Below are positions 45,353 to 58,005 of a DNA stretch of 64,000 nucleotides, piece after piece. Source of the DNA: Atopsyche davidsoni (lineage: Eukaryota; Arthropoda; Insecta; Trichoptera; Hydrobiosidae). Each line of letters opens with the position of its first letter. The first letter of the stretch is position 1. The notes under the pieces are model-generated. The model saw only the letters and a list, made by a program, of their open reading frames with translations. It was not told the DNA's origin and did no database searches. Both the position numbers and the translations under genes were made by a program. Location of the stretch: positions 736,001-800,000 of the forward strand of contig JAILWY010000008.1 of the NCBI GenBank assembly GCA_022113835.1, written 5' to 3'.

Positions 45353-47837
45353 GTCTATGTCGAATTGATAATCATTTTTAAGGCTGTTTTAAAATGCCTG
45401 CAAGTTCCTTATGTGCTTAAAAAAGCCATTATAAAGTCTTCTTCCTCTGTATCGACTACTCGTTATTTTTTCGAGACGTTGTAAAAAAAGTCTAGAAGGA
45501 TCGTATTGCTAGTATGTAAAAAAAAATACCAACACGCACATTGCAAGTATTTGCAGTTATTGTATGATATTTTATATATTGATTGATATTTTCTGCAGTT
45601 TTTATTTAGCTTTTAATTTTTAAGCAACGCGTTTGCTCGAGTATGAAAAACAGCTTTTTTAAGCCAAAAATAATTTTATAACAAAGCAGCGCAATAATTG
45701 ATCGTCTGGGGGTGGCGGTGAAACGCAAAAGGGTGAAAGGTATTAATTTTCAGAGAATTAAAAAAGCAATTAACAGCAATGGCGATAATTAAGGGTGGAA
45801 TGTACAGCCATTCGGGGGATGAGAATCCGTTTGCTGGAATCGAGAGCAGGTGCGTCCAACAACGCGGCGAACTGCGGGGGCTTAAATCCACTATTATGCT
45901 TTATTATTCATTAGAAATATACATTAGATTGAAATAGAAAAGAAAACAATGGGATTTAGAATTGAGAAGGCTGTGCGCATAAAATTTCACCCAACATTAT
46001 TTTATTTCACTCCATTAGCGGGATTAATAAGAGTTCAGATAATCTAAATATGAAGATTCGATAAAAGGTTTGTGTTTCGGGCAATTTACATAAAATAAAG
46101 TATGAAATATGTCCTTATAAGACGCTCAAAGCACATTTCGTACAACGTTTACGAGTCATGATTTATAACTTTTGTGAGTACAAAATAAATACTTGGTAAC
46201 CAAACGAAAATAATAAATATATTTTCTTATGAAAATATATTTAATTATTATAGATTGAATATCATCAAATATAAAGTAGATTCCGACATTTGTGGCTTTT
46301 ATATTATAATTAAATCTGCTTCAGTTTTTTAAGTCAATCTAAAAAATAATTTTTCTGAGAGTTCGTCATGCATGCTAAGAATTTCCATAGTTATTTAAAT
46401 TAGTTCAGAGACTTTATATTATTTTTTAAAAAACAAAACAAATGAGCACAAAAAGGTCATAAATCATTTCAGTGTAGCATTTTTCTAAAATATAGAAAAA
46501 AGCTTTATCGCGCTGACCAAAATTTGTTTGGCAGAGTCTTTGAATAATTTTTGTTTATTTATTTACAATAATATGTGAAAAGAGAGACATTCGACCCTCC
46601 GAGAAAATTCGACTACAATATACATGAATACATTCCGCACAAAACCAAATTAACAACATCACTTTGAAATATTGGAAATTTTAAGTAGAAATTTTATATC
46701 TGGTTATAGCAAAATTATTTATGTGATTCCTTTTGAAATTGTATATGATACAGACGGCCGTTGTTAAAGTGCCAAGGTTCTTGGGTGTCAAATTGGAATT
46801 ACTTGTCTAACATGGTGTTGAAGGTATCTTCAAACGAGTCATAACAATATATTCATATATATTCTTGGTTTCATCAAAACTTGTAAAAAAAAGCTTAAAG
46901 ATTTTAAAAAGGTCTGCTCAATATATAATGGAAACAGAAAGGTGACTCTGATTAGGCATGGGATGGTAGCTAGATACATTGTCTTTACGCCCGGGGCACC
47001 CCCTAGAATATTATGTTGTATTTATGTTCACATGGAGCCTTCACAAGTAGGTTGTGAATAAATTGGAAAACAAAATATTTGCCAGATTATCACGGGCAAG
47101 AAAAACAATAACTCCAACACAAAAAGATGCTTAAGTAATGCTGTGGGCCGATTTATATTTAAACTTTTCGGTTGTGAATTTGTAAATTTAAGGGAAATTG
47201 AAATATAGTTGTGTTTGTAATTTTGTGAGGAAAGTTTCTGTTTGAACGTCAATCAAAAGGATTTATATTACTCTTTGATTTTCAATAAACTTAAATGAGA
47301 AAACATTTTCAAATAAATTAATGGGATTAACCTTGATTTATAATATAATTATTTATAATCTATATATTATAATAGTTACGATAATTCTTGGATGTAAAAA
47401 ATGTAACTTTTCCCAAAAATACCCCTGAAATTTAGTTAAATATTTATTGATTTGGAATATTTCAAAACATGGTTTCAAAATTTTAACTAATTTAAATGTA
47501 GTATTTTTGTGCATTGTATAGTATTTAAAAAATGTATATTTTGGTAGAGAAAATGTATTGCAAGAAAAAAATAGCACTGTGACAGTTTATTGTATCAAAA
47601 AATGATTTTTTTCCATTGACACTTGAACTCTGCCATACTGATAAAAGTATCCACATTGAACACGTCATACGTTACCATGGTAATGAATGAGAACAGTCAG
47701 TTATTATATCGGTTAACGTGTATGTTGTCTCAGGTCAGCAGGTACAAATAAAAAAAAACATATAATACTTCATCACCCGTATTTTAAAATGATAAAGATT
47801 TTATTAATGACCCAGGACAGGTAGGCGTTAAGAATAC

Positions 47838-48211
47838 ATGTGATAGTTTAACTCCAAAAAGATTTTAAAGTCGAAACTTGCAGTCTGTTACTAAGCCATA
47901 TCGATTGTATTAACTTGATCGAGAGGACATAAAAAAACCCACGTGAATTTTCCTTCGAAGCTCTCAGTCCGGGAAACGCCCCCTGATGATTTTATTAATT
48001 TGGTTGAGAGGGTATAAAGCAGGAATGTGATAGTTTAACTCCAAAAAGATTTTAACGCTGAAACTTGCAGTCTGTTACCAGGCAATATCGATTATATTAA
48101 CTTGATCGAGAGAACATAAAAAAACCCACGTGATTTTTCATTCGAAATTCTCAGTTCGGGAAACGCCCCCTAATGATTGTATTAATTTGGTCGAGAGGGT
48201 ATAAAGCAGGC
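47838..48211 (+). repeat. 187-bp tandem repeat, two full units with diverged flanking units
   Basis: Two units, 47838-47824+200 (that is 47838-48024) and 48025-48211, are about 90% identical. A third begins at 48212 but diverges after about a dozen bases. Each unit itself consists of two diverged halves: a phrase like gattgtattaacttg recurs at 47903, 47988, 48090 and 48175, spaced 85, 102 and 85 bases. More diverged instances occur at 47797 and 48346. No open frame is conserved. Confidence 0.85.
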
Positions 48212-51200
48212 ATGTGATAGTTTATTGTGATTACCTTGAGAAGTATATTTGTGTGAAGCTCGCAGTAGGCTCTATTTACAAGGCATGCACGTAGCTCGCA
48301 TCCGCCGCCGCCGGTGTTCCCCTAACGATTGATAAAGACGATCAGGATCGTATTGATTTGGCCCGGCAGGTACAAGGCGCGATAAAGAACGGAGCGTCGC
48401 GTAAATAAGCATGTTTTATGTATGAACCGGGGCATATTATATTTTCACCTGTCTTGTGTCAAACGAAGAGCTGGCGGGGATGAAAAGTTATTTTATATGT
48501 GTTTTTTTTGTTATTTTTTAAGGTTGCTCTGTGTCTGACACGTTGCTGCTATTTACTTTATTTTTTAACGTTTAAATTTTCACTTTGAGTTATTTCTTTG
48601 CAGAAGTGCTTTTGAAATTTCATAATAAATAAAAACAGGTTTCAAAAATGTTCCGAAAGTAATATGAATCAGATTTTCAATAACTTTGTTTTATATTTTT
48701 GTAAATAAAACAGCAATACTTGTTGCGAGAGTATATATAAATATATACACATACATATATGTGTATAAAATAGAGGAATTAATTAAAAAATATTATCAAT
48801 ATCAATTTATTTTTCCATATACTTATATAAAAATAATGATGTGTAAAATTATTATCGAGTCTTTCTTTCGACTGTTATGTTTGATAACAATTATTTCGAA
48901 ACTAACAAAAAACCAGTTCTGCTCACCCCCATGTTATGTTTTCAAAGAAAACGTATACCGTTGACTGTCAACTTCGTTATTTTTAAGGGAGGCTATAACG
49001 AAAGGCTTTAGTGTTTTCAGGGGTCGTGATATGTTCCGCTTTAAGTAGAGCTTCCTCCCTTAACTATCTCTGCACACAATATTTATGAGGAATCGAAGAG
49101 AGAACTTCAAAAATATCTGTAGCTTTACACGACAGGTACGGACAGCTTCCTGCAAAGTCCAACTTTTAGAGAGATTAAATCTCCTATATTTCATTAAAAG
49201 TTGATTAAAATTATGTCACACACTAGACTATCCATTTAATTTGAAAACTTTTACTTTAAGTTAAGAAACTTACAAATATACTAAAACCAATTTGTTATGA
49301 ATTTAAATAATAGTATAACGAAGTCACTTTGTTTCATTCCTCTTTATTATGTTTTGAACCACGACCTGTGGTAGGTCCTGGCCTCTGAATGTAATATACG
49401 TATTTAATTAAAAATACGCCAAGACATACTACTTTTAATATTCTATTCCACGAACGGGAGACACCTAAGCTAAGATAATCTAATTGAGCAGTCTCTAAGG
49501 CAAAACAACTCTGTAAAACCAAGAGGCTGTAACGGAAAATACAAATCAACAATCAGTTTAAAGCAGTTGGAGGCAGTTGTGTTCGTTTTTGGCTTGGTAC
49601 GTTTGTAGAATAAATCGTATGTATAATATGTATCTAAAAGGTTTTTCTTCCCTTTAAACTTAAAAAAGTTCTAAATTTTAGTATAAATGAAAAGTATGCT
49701 TTTCATTCATATTAAATTTTCCTACCACTGAAATACACCACCATTTTGAAAATTAAGAAAAAAGAGATTATATATATTAAATAAAAATATCAATGCTTGC
49801 TGAACTAAGATTTTTATATAGAACCTCGTAGGCGTTTTCAAATATATGTATTCGCGTAGAGGCTTTTATTTTTAAACCTACATGAAAAGGCGTGATTCGT
49901 AAAATTGATATCGTAAAAGATGAAAGAGAAAATAATACTTAGGAGTCTTCAATCACAATAACATCATAAAAATACTGGTATTTTCATTTCTAAGATTCTT
50001 AGTTTGATATGTTTTTTTTTTATAAGCATTACCTTTTTTAAATAAAAAATCAAACATCTATCCGCAAAAAAGATTTTGCAGGCTTAGAAATCAGTTACTT
50101 TGTAATGAAGGCATAAACGATTTAGGTGTGACTTAATGTGGTTGATAAAACCCTGAAACGTAATTTAATAATATTTCAACGCTTATTCCAAGTAATGTTG
50201 GAGTAATCAGTGATTATTACATAATTAATAGCAATTGCTTGTTTGGATATATATTTTCAAGTTTTTATCAACCGATTGAGGTTGAAAATTCCCTGAGCCG
50301 CTTAAATATTGTAGCAGCCACAGCCATAAAATATGGTTTTAATAACGTATTTGTTAGAAATATCATATCATAACTAGAAATAGTTCTAAAACTGAAAACG
50401 TGTACTTTGATATATATTTTAGTGAGATATTAAATCGAAAGAAAATAAAAAAATGATAAAGGTTAACTTTTCACAATGTTAGCTGGTATTTTAGAAACAA
50501 ATATTAATGAAATTAATATTATTTTATATACATATTCTAGCAAGGCAACAAATGAATATTAAAAATTATTTTATATGTCCATATTTAATAATTAATTTGT
50601 AAGAAAAGACAACCACTTAAAATTTTAAAAAATCGAGTTGCTTTAGTGGCTGTTGATAGTTTGATATTTGCAAATGATTCTATTAACTGTTATGTTCATA
50701 AGAAATAGGTGACTTGGAGAAAGGTAGCAACTAAAGCCTTAAAAAGGCTCCTCCTCTATATGTATTCATCCCTGGTGTTCCAGGAAAAAAGCATTATTGG
50801 GCAAACAGTGACGGACGCATTCCTGTATCTCTTTCTATCTCCTATATTCAAAGTCTACTCTACAAGAAAAGAACTGAGTACCAAAAAATATTAAAATAAA
50901 AAAATCACATATTATTTCCAAATTATAATAAAGTAACGCTTTTTTACTAGCACATGTACTAATTAGAGTTTTTTTGAAGATTATATTACACGGGTCTTTT
51001 ATAGTAAGTTCGTATAGCTATCACTTACAGGAACGTGGTTTTGGGAATAATTGAAAGACACGTGTGCTCTGAGTGCTCGCTTAGTGCCGAATGAGGCTGA
51101 AGAGAAATGTGTTTATTGCTTATTATAAACAAACTTATGTAAAAGCATTTCAAACAAATACAATACAGAAGAAATACTATTTTTTGAATTTTCGAGCAAA

Positions 51201-52256
51201 TCTGATTCTTGCCAACAAACCACTAATTGGTACTTAATTTGTTCAATTACATTTTTTCAAACTCGCTGCTACTTTTTTGTCACTGTCATCTTAGATCTTA
51301 TCTTAAATTGCTTTTACCGGAACAAATATTTTCTGTTCGTATTCATTAAGACTGCGACAAGTAATTATGATAAATTATTTGATTATTTTGAGTATATTCC
51401 TAGGCGTTTTTTTTATTATTATAATATTTTATTATTAATGACTCTTTACTTAGATTAGTCAAAATTGGATATACACAAAGGAAAGAACAGCTTTACATGT
51501 ATTATGCCTAAAAATGATCTGCAAAGTCTGCGATTCCGATGATTTATTTGTAAGTTTCATAATATCGGCTTGCCTCTCACGAAACAGGCTTTAACATTGT
51601 ATCCAAGCGGAAGTAACAGAGGGAACCTTTTAAAAAAGTAAATATATTCAGGGATGGAACAGGAAGTGAAACCTTCTGGGTGCGCGGATTTCAGGAATAT
51701 AGATTACTAAATATTTATTACCATATCAGTGGGAATACACTTAAAATTACTTACGATATATTTAACAAGGGGTTACTTAAACGTTAGACATTTGGTTTCA
51801 AATAATTTATTACTTTCCACTTTAGTGGTAATATATATATAAAATACATTCATAATTAAATATTTATCAGATCTGTGTTATAAAAACTATACCAGATAAT
51901 CGAATAATTATATTTAGACATTGTTTAAATTGAAAAGACATAATAAATCACAAAGAACTACTTTTCATGCTGTTTTTACATCAAAAGTCAGTTTTGAATA
52001 TTTTCATTGATTGTTATCAATATATATTTAAGTTATCTTGTTAAGTCTTGCTTATTTGTAACTGTTAAAAAAGAGGCTGCGACTTCAAATCAGTCGAAAA
52101 TGACGTAGATGCTTATAATTTCCGAATATTTCATGATTTGTACGTTGAGCCCCTGAAAAAAAAAAATACGTATAAAATATATTTTTATGTGATATAATAA
52201 ATAATTTGTAAAACTTTGTCTATGCATATGTTTGCAAGGACAAAAATATAGATCTA

Positions 52257-52700
52257 CGGTGCATCAAAGAAACGTTTTTGCAAAAGATTTTCATCTCATT
52301 ACCGATGGAAATACAAAGAAACGTTGCACCGGGAGAACGTTCATTCTAAAAGTTTTTATAAAGGTATATACATTTCTTTCTTGGAGTGTAAGTATTAAAT
52401 ACGAGTATATATAAAAAATAGATTTAAAAACTTCAAAGGTTGGTATGTATTAGTTGTATTATTTAGATTGAAATATTTTTACTATAAAACACTGTGAAAT
52501 AAATGCCGTATCAGGCAGACGTTTCTTCTATAGATGCTTAAGTTACGCAGAAGGAAACTTCTTATGAAGATTTGAATATTTTATCTTAGAAGGTTTTATA
52601 AGCTGATAGCTAAAACCAAAGTAAAATATGCTTGTAGGGAAAATCTTATAAAAATACAGTGAAACGGTGCATCAGGGGGACGTTCCTTCTAAAAGGTCTT
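52257..52700 (+). repeat. Four diverged copies of a short motif
   Basis: A motif of about 30 bases, cggtgcatca followed by acgtt(c/t)(c/a)ttcta(a)aag, occurs at about 52257, 52322, 52506 and 52666. The spacing is irregular (65, 184, 160). The fourth copy is the clearest. The function is unknown. It could be the remains of a tandem array or a set of protein-binding sites. Confidence 0.45.
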
Positions 52701-53000
52701 AATATTTTATCAGGTGCAAAGATTCTCACAATGGCGGGTCGGGGAGGGACAGACGTTAAACAAATACAGACGGTTCTTTCAGACTTTATTTTCTATTTGT
52801 GATTCTAAAAGCTTTCAAATCAATAGACCCGCGGGCGCCGGCTGTCAGTAGAGCCTCTAATTTAAAAGCCGTAATTATTGTTAGTGAAGTGGAAAAGTGA
52901 CAAATGACGTGTGAGATGAATGAGAAAGGCTACGCCACCGAGGCAGATTACACGACGCACTTTGTTTTACTAGAGTAATATGAAAAAGTACTTACGTAAA

Positions 53001-53306
53001 GATTGATAATGATTAAGTACATTTTTTCAAATATTGAAAATTGATTAAAGAAACTCTTAGAAAAATATCATCGTGATTTGTGTGGGATTTGAACCCACAT
53101 CCCCAAGCTTACATGGCCGGTGTATTACCAATTATACCAACGAATCACTAGTACTAAGCAATAATTTTTTTAACAATCATATCATATAAATGAAACCACG
53201 TACTTATTATGCCAATTAAATATTGGCATAATCACGATGATGTTTTTCTAAGAGTTATTTAATCAATTTTCAATATTTAAAAAAATGTACTTAATCATTA
53301 TCAATT
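53001..53306 (-). repeat. Inverted SINE-like pair with tRNA-like head
   Basis: Arms at 53001-53078 and 53230-53306 are inverted repeats over about 77 bases with few differences. Next to the left arm, on the minus strand, lies a 76-base tRNA-like sequence (53148-53073). Read that way, the minus-strand unit is a SINE: a tRNA head followed by a body that ends in the left arm. The right arm is a headless copy of the same body in the other direction, starting just inside the last bases of the head (aatcac). Confidence 0.6.
53073..53148 (-). other. tRNA-Thr(TGT)-like sequence, SINE head or pseudo-tRNA
   Basis: On the minus strand, 76 bases have an acceptor stem pairing at 6 of 7 positions (gtgatt.../...aatcac), an A-box-like ttggtataattggt and a perfect T-arm (gtggg/ttcaaat/cccac). 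The anticodon-like loop catgtaa has TGT at the anticodon position. The anticodon stem has a mismatch and the acceptor stem is weak, so a working tRNA gene is unlikely. Its place in an inverted repeat favours a SINE head. Confidence 0.45.
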
Positions 53307-53671
53307 AATATATAGGCAAAATCGTACTTCCTGTGAGACGATCTTCACAACAAAATCAATAATATACTTATGCAAAGAGTTTGTAATTAAAGAATATCCA
53401 CTGTCTCAATTTATGATACTCCATTTATACCAAATAAATAAATTTAATATTGATCATGCCTAATACACAAACGACTATTATGTTTTAAATTATATTATTA
53501 AAAATTTCAGACTTATAACTTTAGTAAATAAATTTTATATCTTTAATTAATATTTACGTTTTAAATTACTTATAATTTGAAACATAAATATTCAAAACAT
53601 CTACTTATAATTTGATGTTGATTTATACTTTTTCATTTAAAATAAACAAAGGATGTCTATAATTTGATACT

Positions 53672-53812
53672 AATATGATTAGGCACATTTTTCACACATT
53701 GAAAATGATTTCAAAGAAACTCTCAGAATAATATCATCGTAACTTGTGTAGAATTTCTTTTGAGTTTCTTTGAAATCATTTTCAATGTGTGAAAAATGTG
53801 CCAAATCATATT
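53672..53812. repeat. Near-perfect hairpin related to the SINE-like pair
   Basis: Arms of 51 bases (53672-53722 and 53762-53812) are inverted repeats with one difference, separated by a 39-base loop. The left arm and loop resemble the body and the end of the head of the unit at 53.0-53.3 kb (gaaactctcagaataatatcatcg against gaaactcttagaaaaatatcatcg, with few changes). So this is a second, head-truncated inverted pair of the same family. Confidence 0.6.
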
Positions 53813-55197
53813 GGTAAGTAATATAAACCTGTATAGATAATTAAAACGTACTCGATTGACGTTCAATCTACAAATAGACATACAAACATATATAATTTGA
53901 TACATACAAATGAAATAAAAATATATTTTATGTAAACTTCTTAATGGTAATAATTTTTTTTGACTTACTTCTTTATACAAGAATATAAATTGTAATGCAA
54001 AATCATAAACCTAGCTTAATACATTTTTAATTATTATAAAACTAATACTTTCATCTTTGACAACGCTGGTTTCGCTACTTACGGAAACCGATAGATGTAA
54101 AAAATAGGTGAAATTTCCTATAGAGTGCATTTAATTTAGCCTAAAATAACCTTCAACGCTTTCATAATTTTTTGAAAAATGTTTTGAAATAATATTCAAG
54201 CTTAATTATAATAAACTGGCAGAGTATGGTAAGCTTCGGCTGCAATAATCGAAGTTGTTTTTATATTTATTTTGTCCATCAAACGTGCGTCTTGGGTACA
54301 GCACAACTGGAATACTTTGTCTGATGCCAGTGAAAGTTTTTTTGTCTAACGTTACAGTGAAGCAGTGTCAAACGTATTTATTAAACCTGAAAATAATTTG
54401 ATATGCTTTCAAACAAGGTGATTCATTTTATTCAGAGATACTATATTTTATGATGATATTAAATCAGTATCAAAAATATTTTTATTCTGTTTTATCGAAA
54501 ACATATTAAAGCAACTGTTCTTGTTAATCCTTAAAATTTAAAGATAAGAAAAAAAAAATATTCTAGAAAATACTTGATAGAAAAAATGTGTATGTTGATA
54601 TAAAATGTTTTTATTCTCCACTTCTAACCATTTAAACGAGGTTTTAAAAATACGTGAATTTTTTAACATTAATGTGATTTTTTTAGTTACATTAAGTTTG
54701 GAAGAAACACCAATAATCTTATAATAATAATAACCAAATACAAATACTCTATTAATAGTAGATGTTATGTTAATTCTAGTTACCCTTAGGCAAACTGATT
54801 CGAGTACATAAGCTTAAAGCTCACCTGTCTACGTTGAGATCAAACCACTTGTGGTAGCAACTATTTATGAAGATGTAGACAAAATCACTGAACTGAATTT
54901 TAATTAAATTAACAAAATATTATAATTGATAGAAAATTTATCGAAATAAACTGAGAAAACATCATATTTTTGAACACGTATTATTTAAAAGCTGTGATAA
55001 AAATATACCTTTAAGTATGGCAAATTGTTAAGGCAAAACATTTTTTCATTCACATATTCCTTATTTAAAAGTATTTTATAAGAAATATAAGCCTTTTATA
55101 CTTTTAGGGTGCTAAAAAGCATGTATATATGTATTTTTTTGGGCTACATATATTTCGCTAAAGAAAAGTTATTCACAGCTCGCCAACAGTGAACTGC

Positions 55198-57670
55198 ATG
55201 TCGTTACCACATGTTATCAAAATGTATATTCATTTTTCATCTGAAAACACGTTATACATTTTTCAGGTTGCAGCCGAGAAGGAAGATGTTTCCAAATGTG
55301 AATTTCAAAATGCTTTTATATACACAGACTTCATAAGAAGAGTATTAGGCATATACGTGGCACCGATCGAGTTAAATATACATTTAAAAACAAATAAGGA
55401 AACAAAGAATTTGAGTTTAATCTGGTTCTTATATGCCATTTTCTTGATATGCCTCCACGTGACCATGTACACGCTAGACAAAAAAGACACCCCTAAAGCC
55501 TTCAATCTCGACTACAGAATTGATGTAACGCATACCATAGTTTCAGTGGTTTCCCTATACATATCTGTAATATATTGCTTAAGATCTACAAAGCGGCGTA
55601 GACTCCTCTACGATTCTTTCAGGACTTTCGACGAGAGTTACAAGAAAACTGGGAAATCCATTCCGAATAAGAAACTATATAAATTCATATTAAACTTTTC
55701 CTGCTTGATGTTATTTGTTTGGTTGTTATTTTTTATTTACTATATATTCATAACTTGTGGGCACAATACTATGAAATGCCTGCGACGCTGGTTCATCGTT
55801 TACCATCCCGCCCGAGTGGCAGATGCAATCACCTTGGATGAAATTTCACTTTTGTACGCCATCAAACTAAGATACAGGGAGGTAAATAAGGATATTTTAG
55901 ATCTGTTTACAGAGCCTGCCTACAGGGTGACGTTTCGCTACCTCCCCAACAGGAAAAAGCCACGGAATATCCCAAGCAACGCTGAAAAGATATTGAAAAT
56001 ATCGCTGAACAGGGAACTGCACTTTTCTCTATGCGACTTGATGTCGGAGCTGAAAGAAACTTATAATTTACAGACTGTGTCCAATATTGCTTATTCTGTG
56101 GTTAATATTTTTGTGGCGCTGTATTTGTGGGCGTTTGGTTTCTCGAGGGGGACCGATAAGAAGTATGAACTCGAAAGCAACCCCATACATGTGATTTTAC
56201 CCTTGTTTATGATGATGGACGGATCCACGAAACTGTTTTTATTGGCTACAAATAGCAGCGCTGTAAGGAATGAGGTACGTTTTGCATATTCCATATATTT
56301 TTTACATGCTATTAAACAAATAAACTTTCATCGAAAAGGCAAAAATAACACCAAAAAGTGTAATTATTCTATATTTTAAATTTTTATGAAGTCTCATTTA
56401 ACTCGAACGACTCCTGCTCGCTTATTAAGCAGGTTAAGCAACGTGATTTTATTGTTTGCTGATGATTTTAAAATATTTATACTTCGTATTTAAATTAAAA
56501 ATATGAATAACCCATTAATTAGCAGACTACGATAAAAATCATGTATTTATATATCCATTGAAGACAAAAACGTTCAAAAGCAAAAATGATCACTTATCCG
56601 GGTGTCCAGCTATATTTGCGACTATTAACGACTCAAAAGCTCTTTAAATTTTCATGAAAATTGTACAGGTTAAATAGTGAAGTATATTTCATAATTACAG
56701 TTTGATTAATGTTTTTATTTTTCAGAGTCAACTCGCGGCCGGCTATTTAAATAGAGTGGCAACATTCACGGCCAATAAAGACCTGAAGAGCGCGGCAAGT
56801 AATCATTAAATTATTTAAAAGCGGAGTAATTTTTGTAAATAACCGTCATTAAAGTTAAAACACCTGTCATACCGATACAATCGCTATAATCTGATATAAA
56901 ATATCGGCGATTTGAAATCTCGGAGTTTTTTAATGTCTTGTTTATTTCGAAGTCACTTTGCCTCGGCGAAGCAAAATTGCTAGCAACGAGCTTCCATTGA
57001 ATTAAAATGTACTGGATGTGAATTATTCTGACTTCCCTTTGTTTTCTTTTAGTCTATTTGTTTTTTGTTCTTTTGGTTTGCTTTTAGTAAAAATATATTT
57101 AATTATTTTAAAACTTACGTAATATAAAACTATAAATGCTTTTTATATATATATATATATACGCGTGTGTGTATTTTTTCAAACATAAATATTTTTTTCT
57201 AGACAATACACCAATCTCTTCAATTGATGCACAAGGAAGTGAATATATCAGCTTGTGGAATGTTTCCTATAGACTATACGCTTCTTTATAATGTAAGTAC
57301 AATCCATAATAACAGGTAGAATGGCAAAACAACCATTGTATTGACTGATTATGACGGCTGTAAATAAAATAGAAACAATTCACAACTATTTCTCTTACAA
57401 TATTGAATAAACAATTGCATTTTTCGATGATGATTGATTTTTTTTCATTTTTGTTCTTTCATGGAATTTTTAGAACAATCCTTTTTTGTTTCCTAAACAA
57501 TGTTATATAAAATAGAAACATGACCTTTTCTTTTTTTTGTTGAAGCAAAAATATTTTGAATCCTAAAAAAAACAGTTTTTATTAATTTTGTATATTTTCA
57601 GGCCACCGCTGTAGTCTCTACATTTTTCATCGTTCTCATTCAATTTGCAGTAGCTGCTAAAAGTGATTAA
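55198..57670 (+). CDS. Gr: Gustatory receptor 1 (7tm_7 family)
   Basis: Four exons: 55198-56274, 56726-56794, 57203-57292, 57602-57670, all phase 0. They give about 434 residues. This is a seven-helix insect chemoreceptor, a ligand-gated cation channel of taste neurons. Seven hydrophobic segments are visible at roughly residues 73-93, 115-132, 160-188, 196-222, 300-320, 332-352 and 413-430. The conserved C-terminal motif TYhhhhhQF appears as TFFIVLIQF, with Phe for Tyr. The layout of one long exon plus three short C-terminal exons is typical of insect gustatory receptors and identical to the next gene. Intron 2 uses a GC donor (gcg followed by gcaagt). The start is uncertain: ATG at 55198 is the first in frame, but an acceptor-like tttcag at 55261-55266 could mean an upstream exon supplies the start. 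The ligand is not inferable. Confidence 0.85.
57144..57171. repeat. TA/GT microsatellite in gustatory receptor 1 intron 2
   Basis: A TA run of about 18 bases is followed by a short GT run, upstream of the exon 3 acceptor. Confidence 0.8.
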
Positions 57671-58005
57671 AAAGTCAATATTTCAATTGAATTTGTTAAG
57701 AAAAACACCTTTTTTTTTTCACATTTTTATAAAAATCTCACCTAATTTTTCCGACACAAAACTTGGCATTCGATAAGATCTTCAAGGCTTCTGCTGAGTA
57801 TCGAGTGATTCAGGTGATTGAATAACAACCCAATTCTAAATTAATTTCGAAAATATATACAAAAAACATAATACCCAAACAATAGAAAAAAATATATCTT
57901 TCGAATATCTAATTTCAATTATTTTTTAAGAGAAATATATTTGATATTTCAGTCATTTGGAAAGCTCGAGCATCAGCACGTGGAGCTCAAAATTAAAACT
58001 CTACG
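57671..58005. other. Short gap between the two gustatory receptors
   Basis: About 335 bases of AT-rich sequence lie between the stop codon of the first receptor and the ATG of the second. It is enough for a 3' UTR and a compact promoter. No TATA box is clear. Confidence 0.5.

Larger units (their letters stand above)
42763..55197. other. Long gene-poor region
   Basis: About 12.4 kb with no convincing exon on either strand. It contains GC-rich unassigned sequence at about 43770-44560, a purine-rich GGA tract at 44938-44999, an isolated T-arm-like hairpin at 45336-45352, and a GC-richer block at about 45690-45890. It also contains the tandem repeat near 47.8-48.4 kb, the degenerate motif series at 52.26-52.70 kb, and the inverted SINE-like pairs at 53.0-53.8 kb. 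The rest is AT-rich and featureless to the eye. Confidence 0.6.

Noticed and set aside
53073..53148. Functional tRNA-Thr gene
   Set aside because: The acceptor and anticodon stems have mismatches, no clear T-run terminator follows, and it is part of an inverted repeat. A SINE head is more likely.
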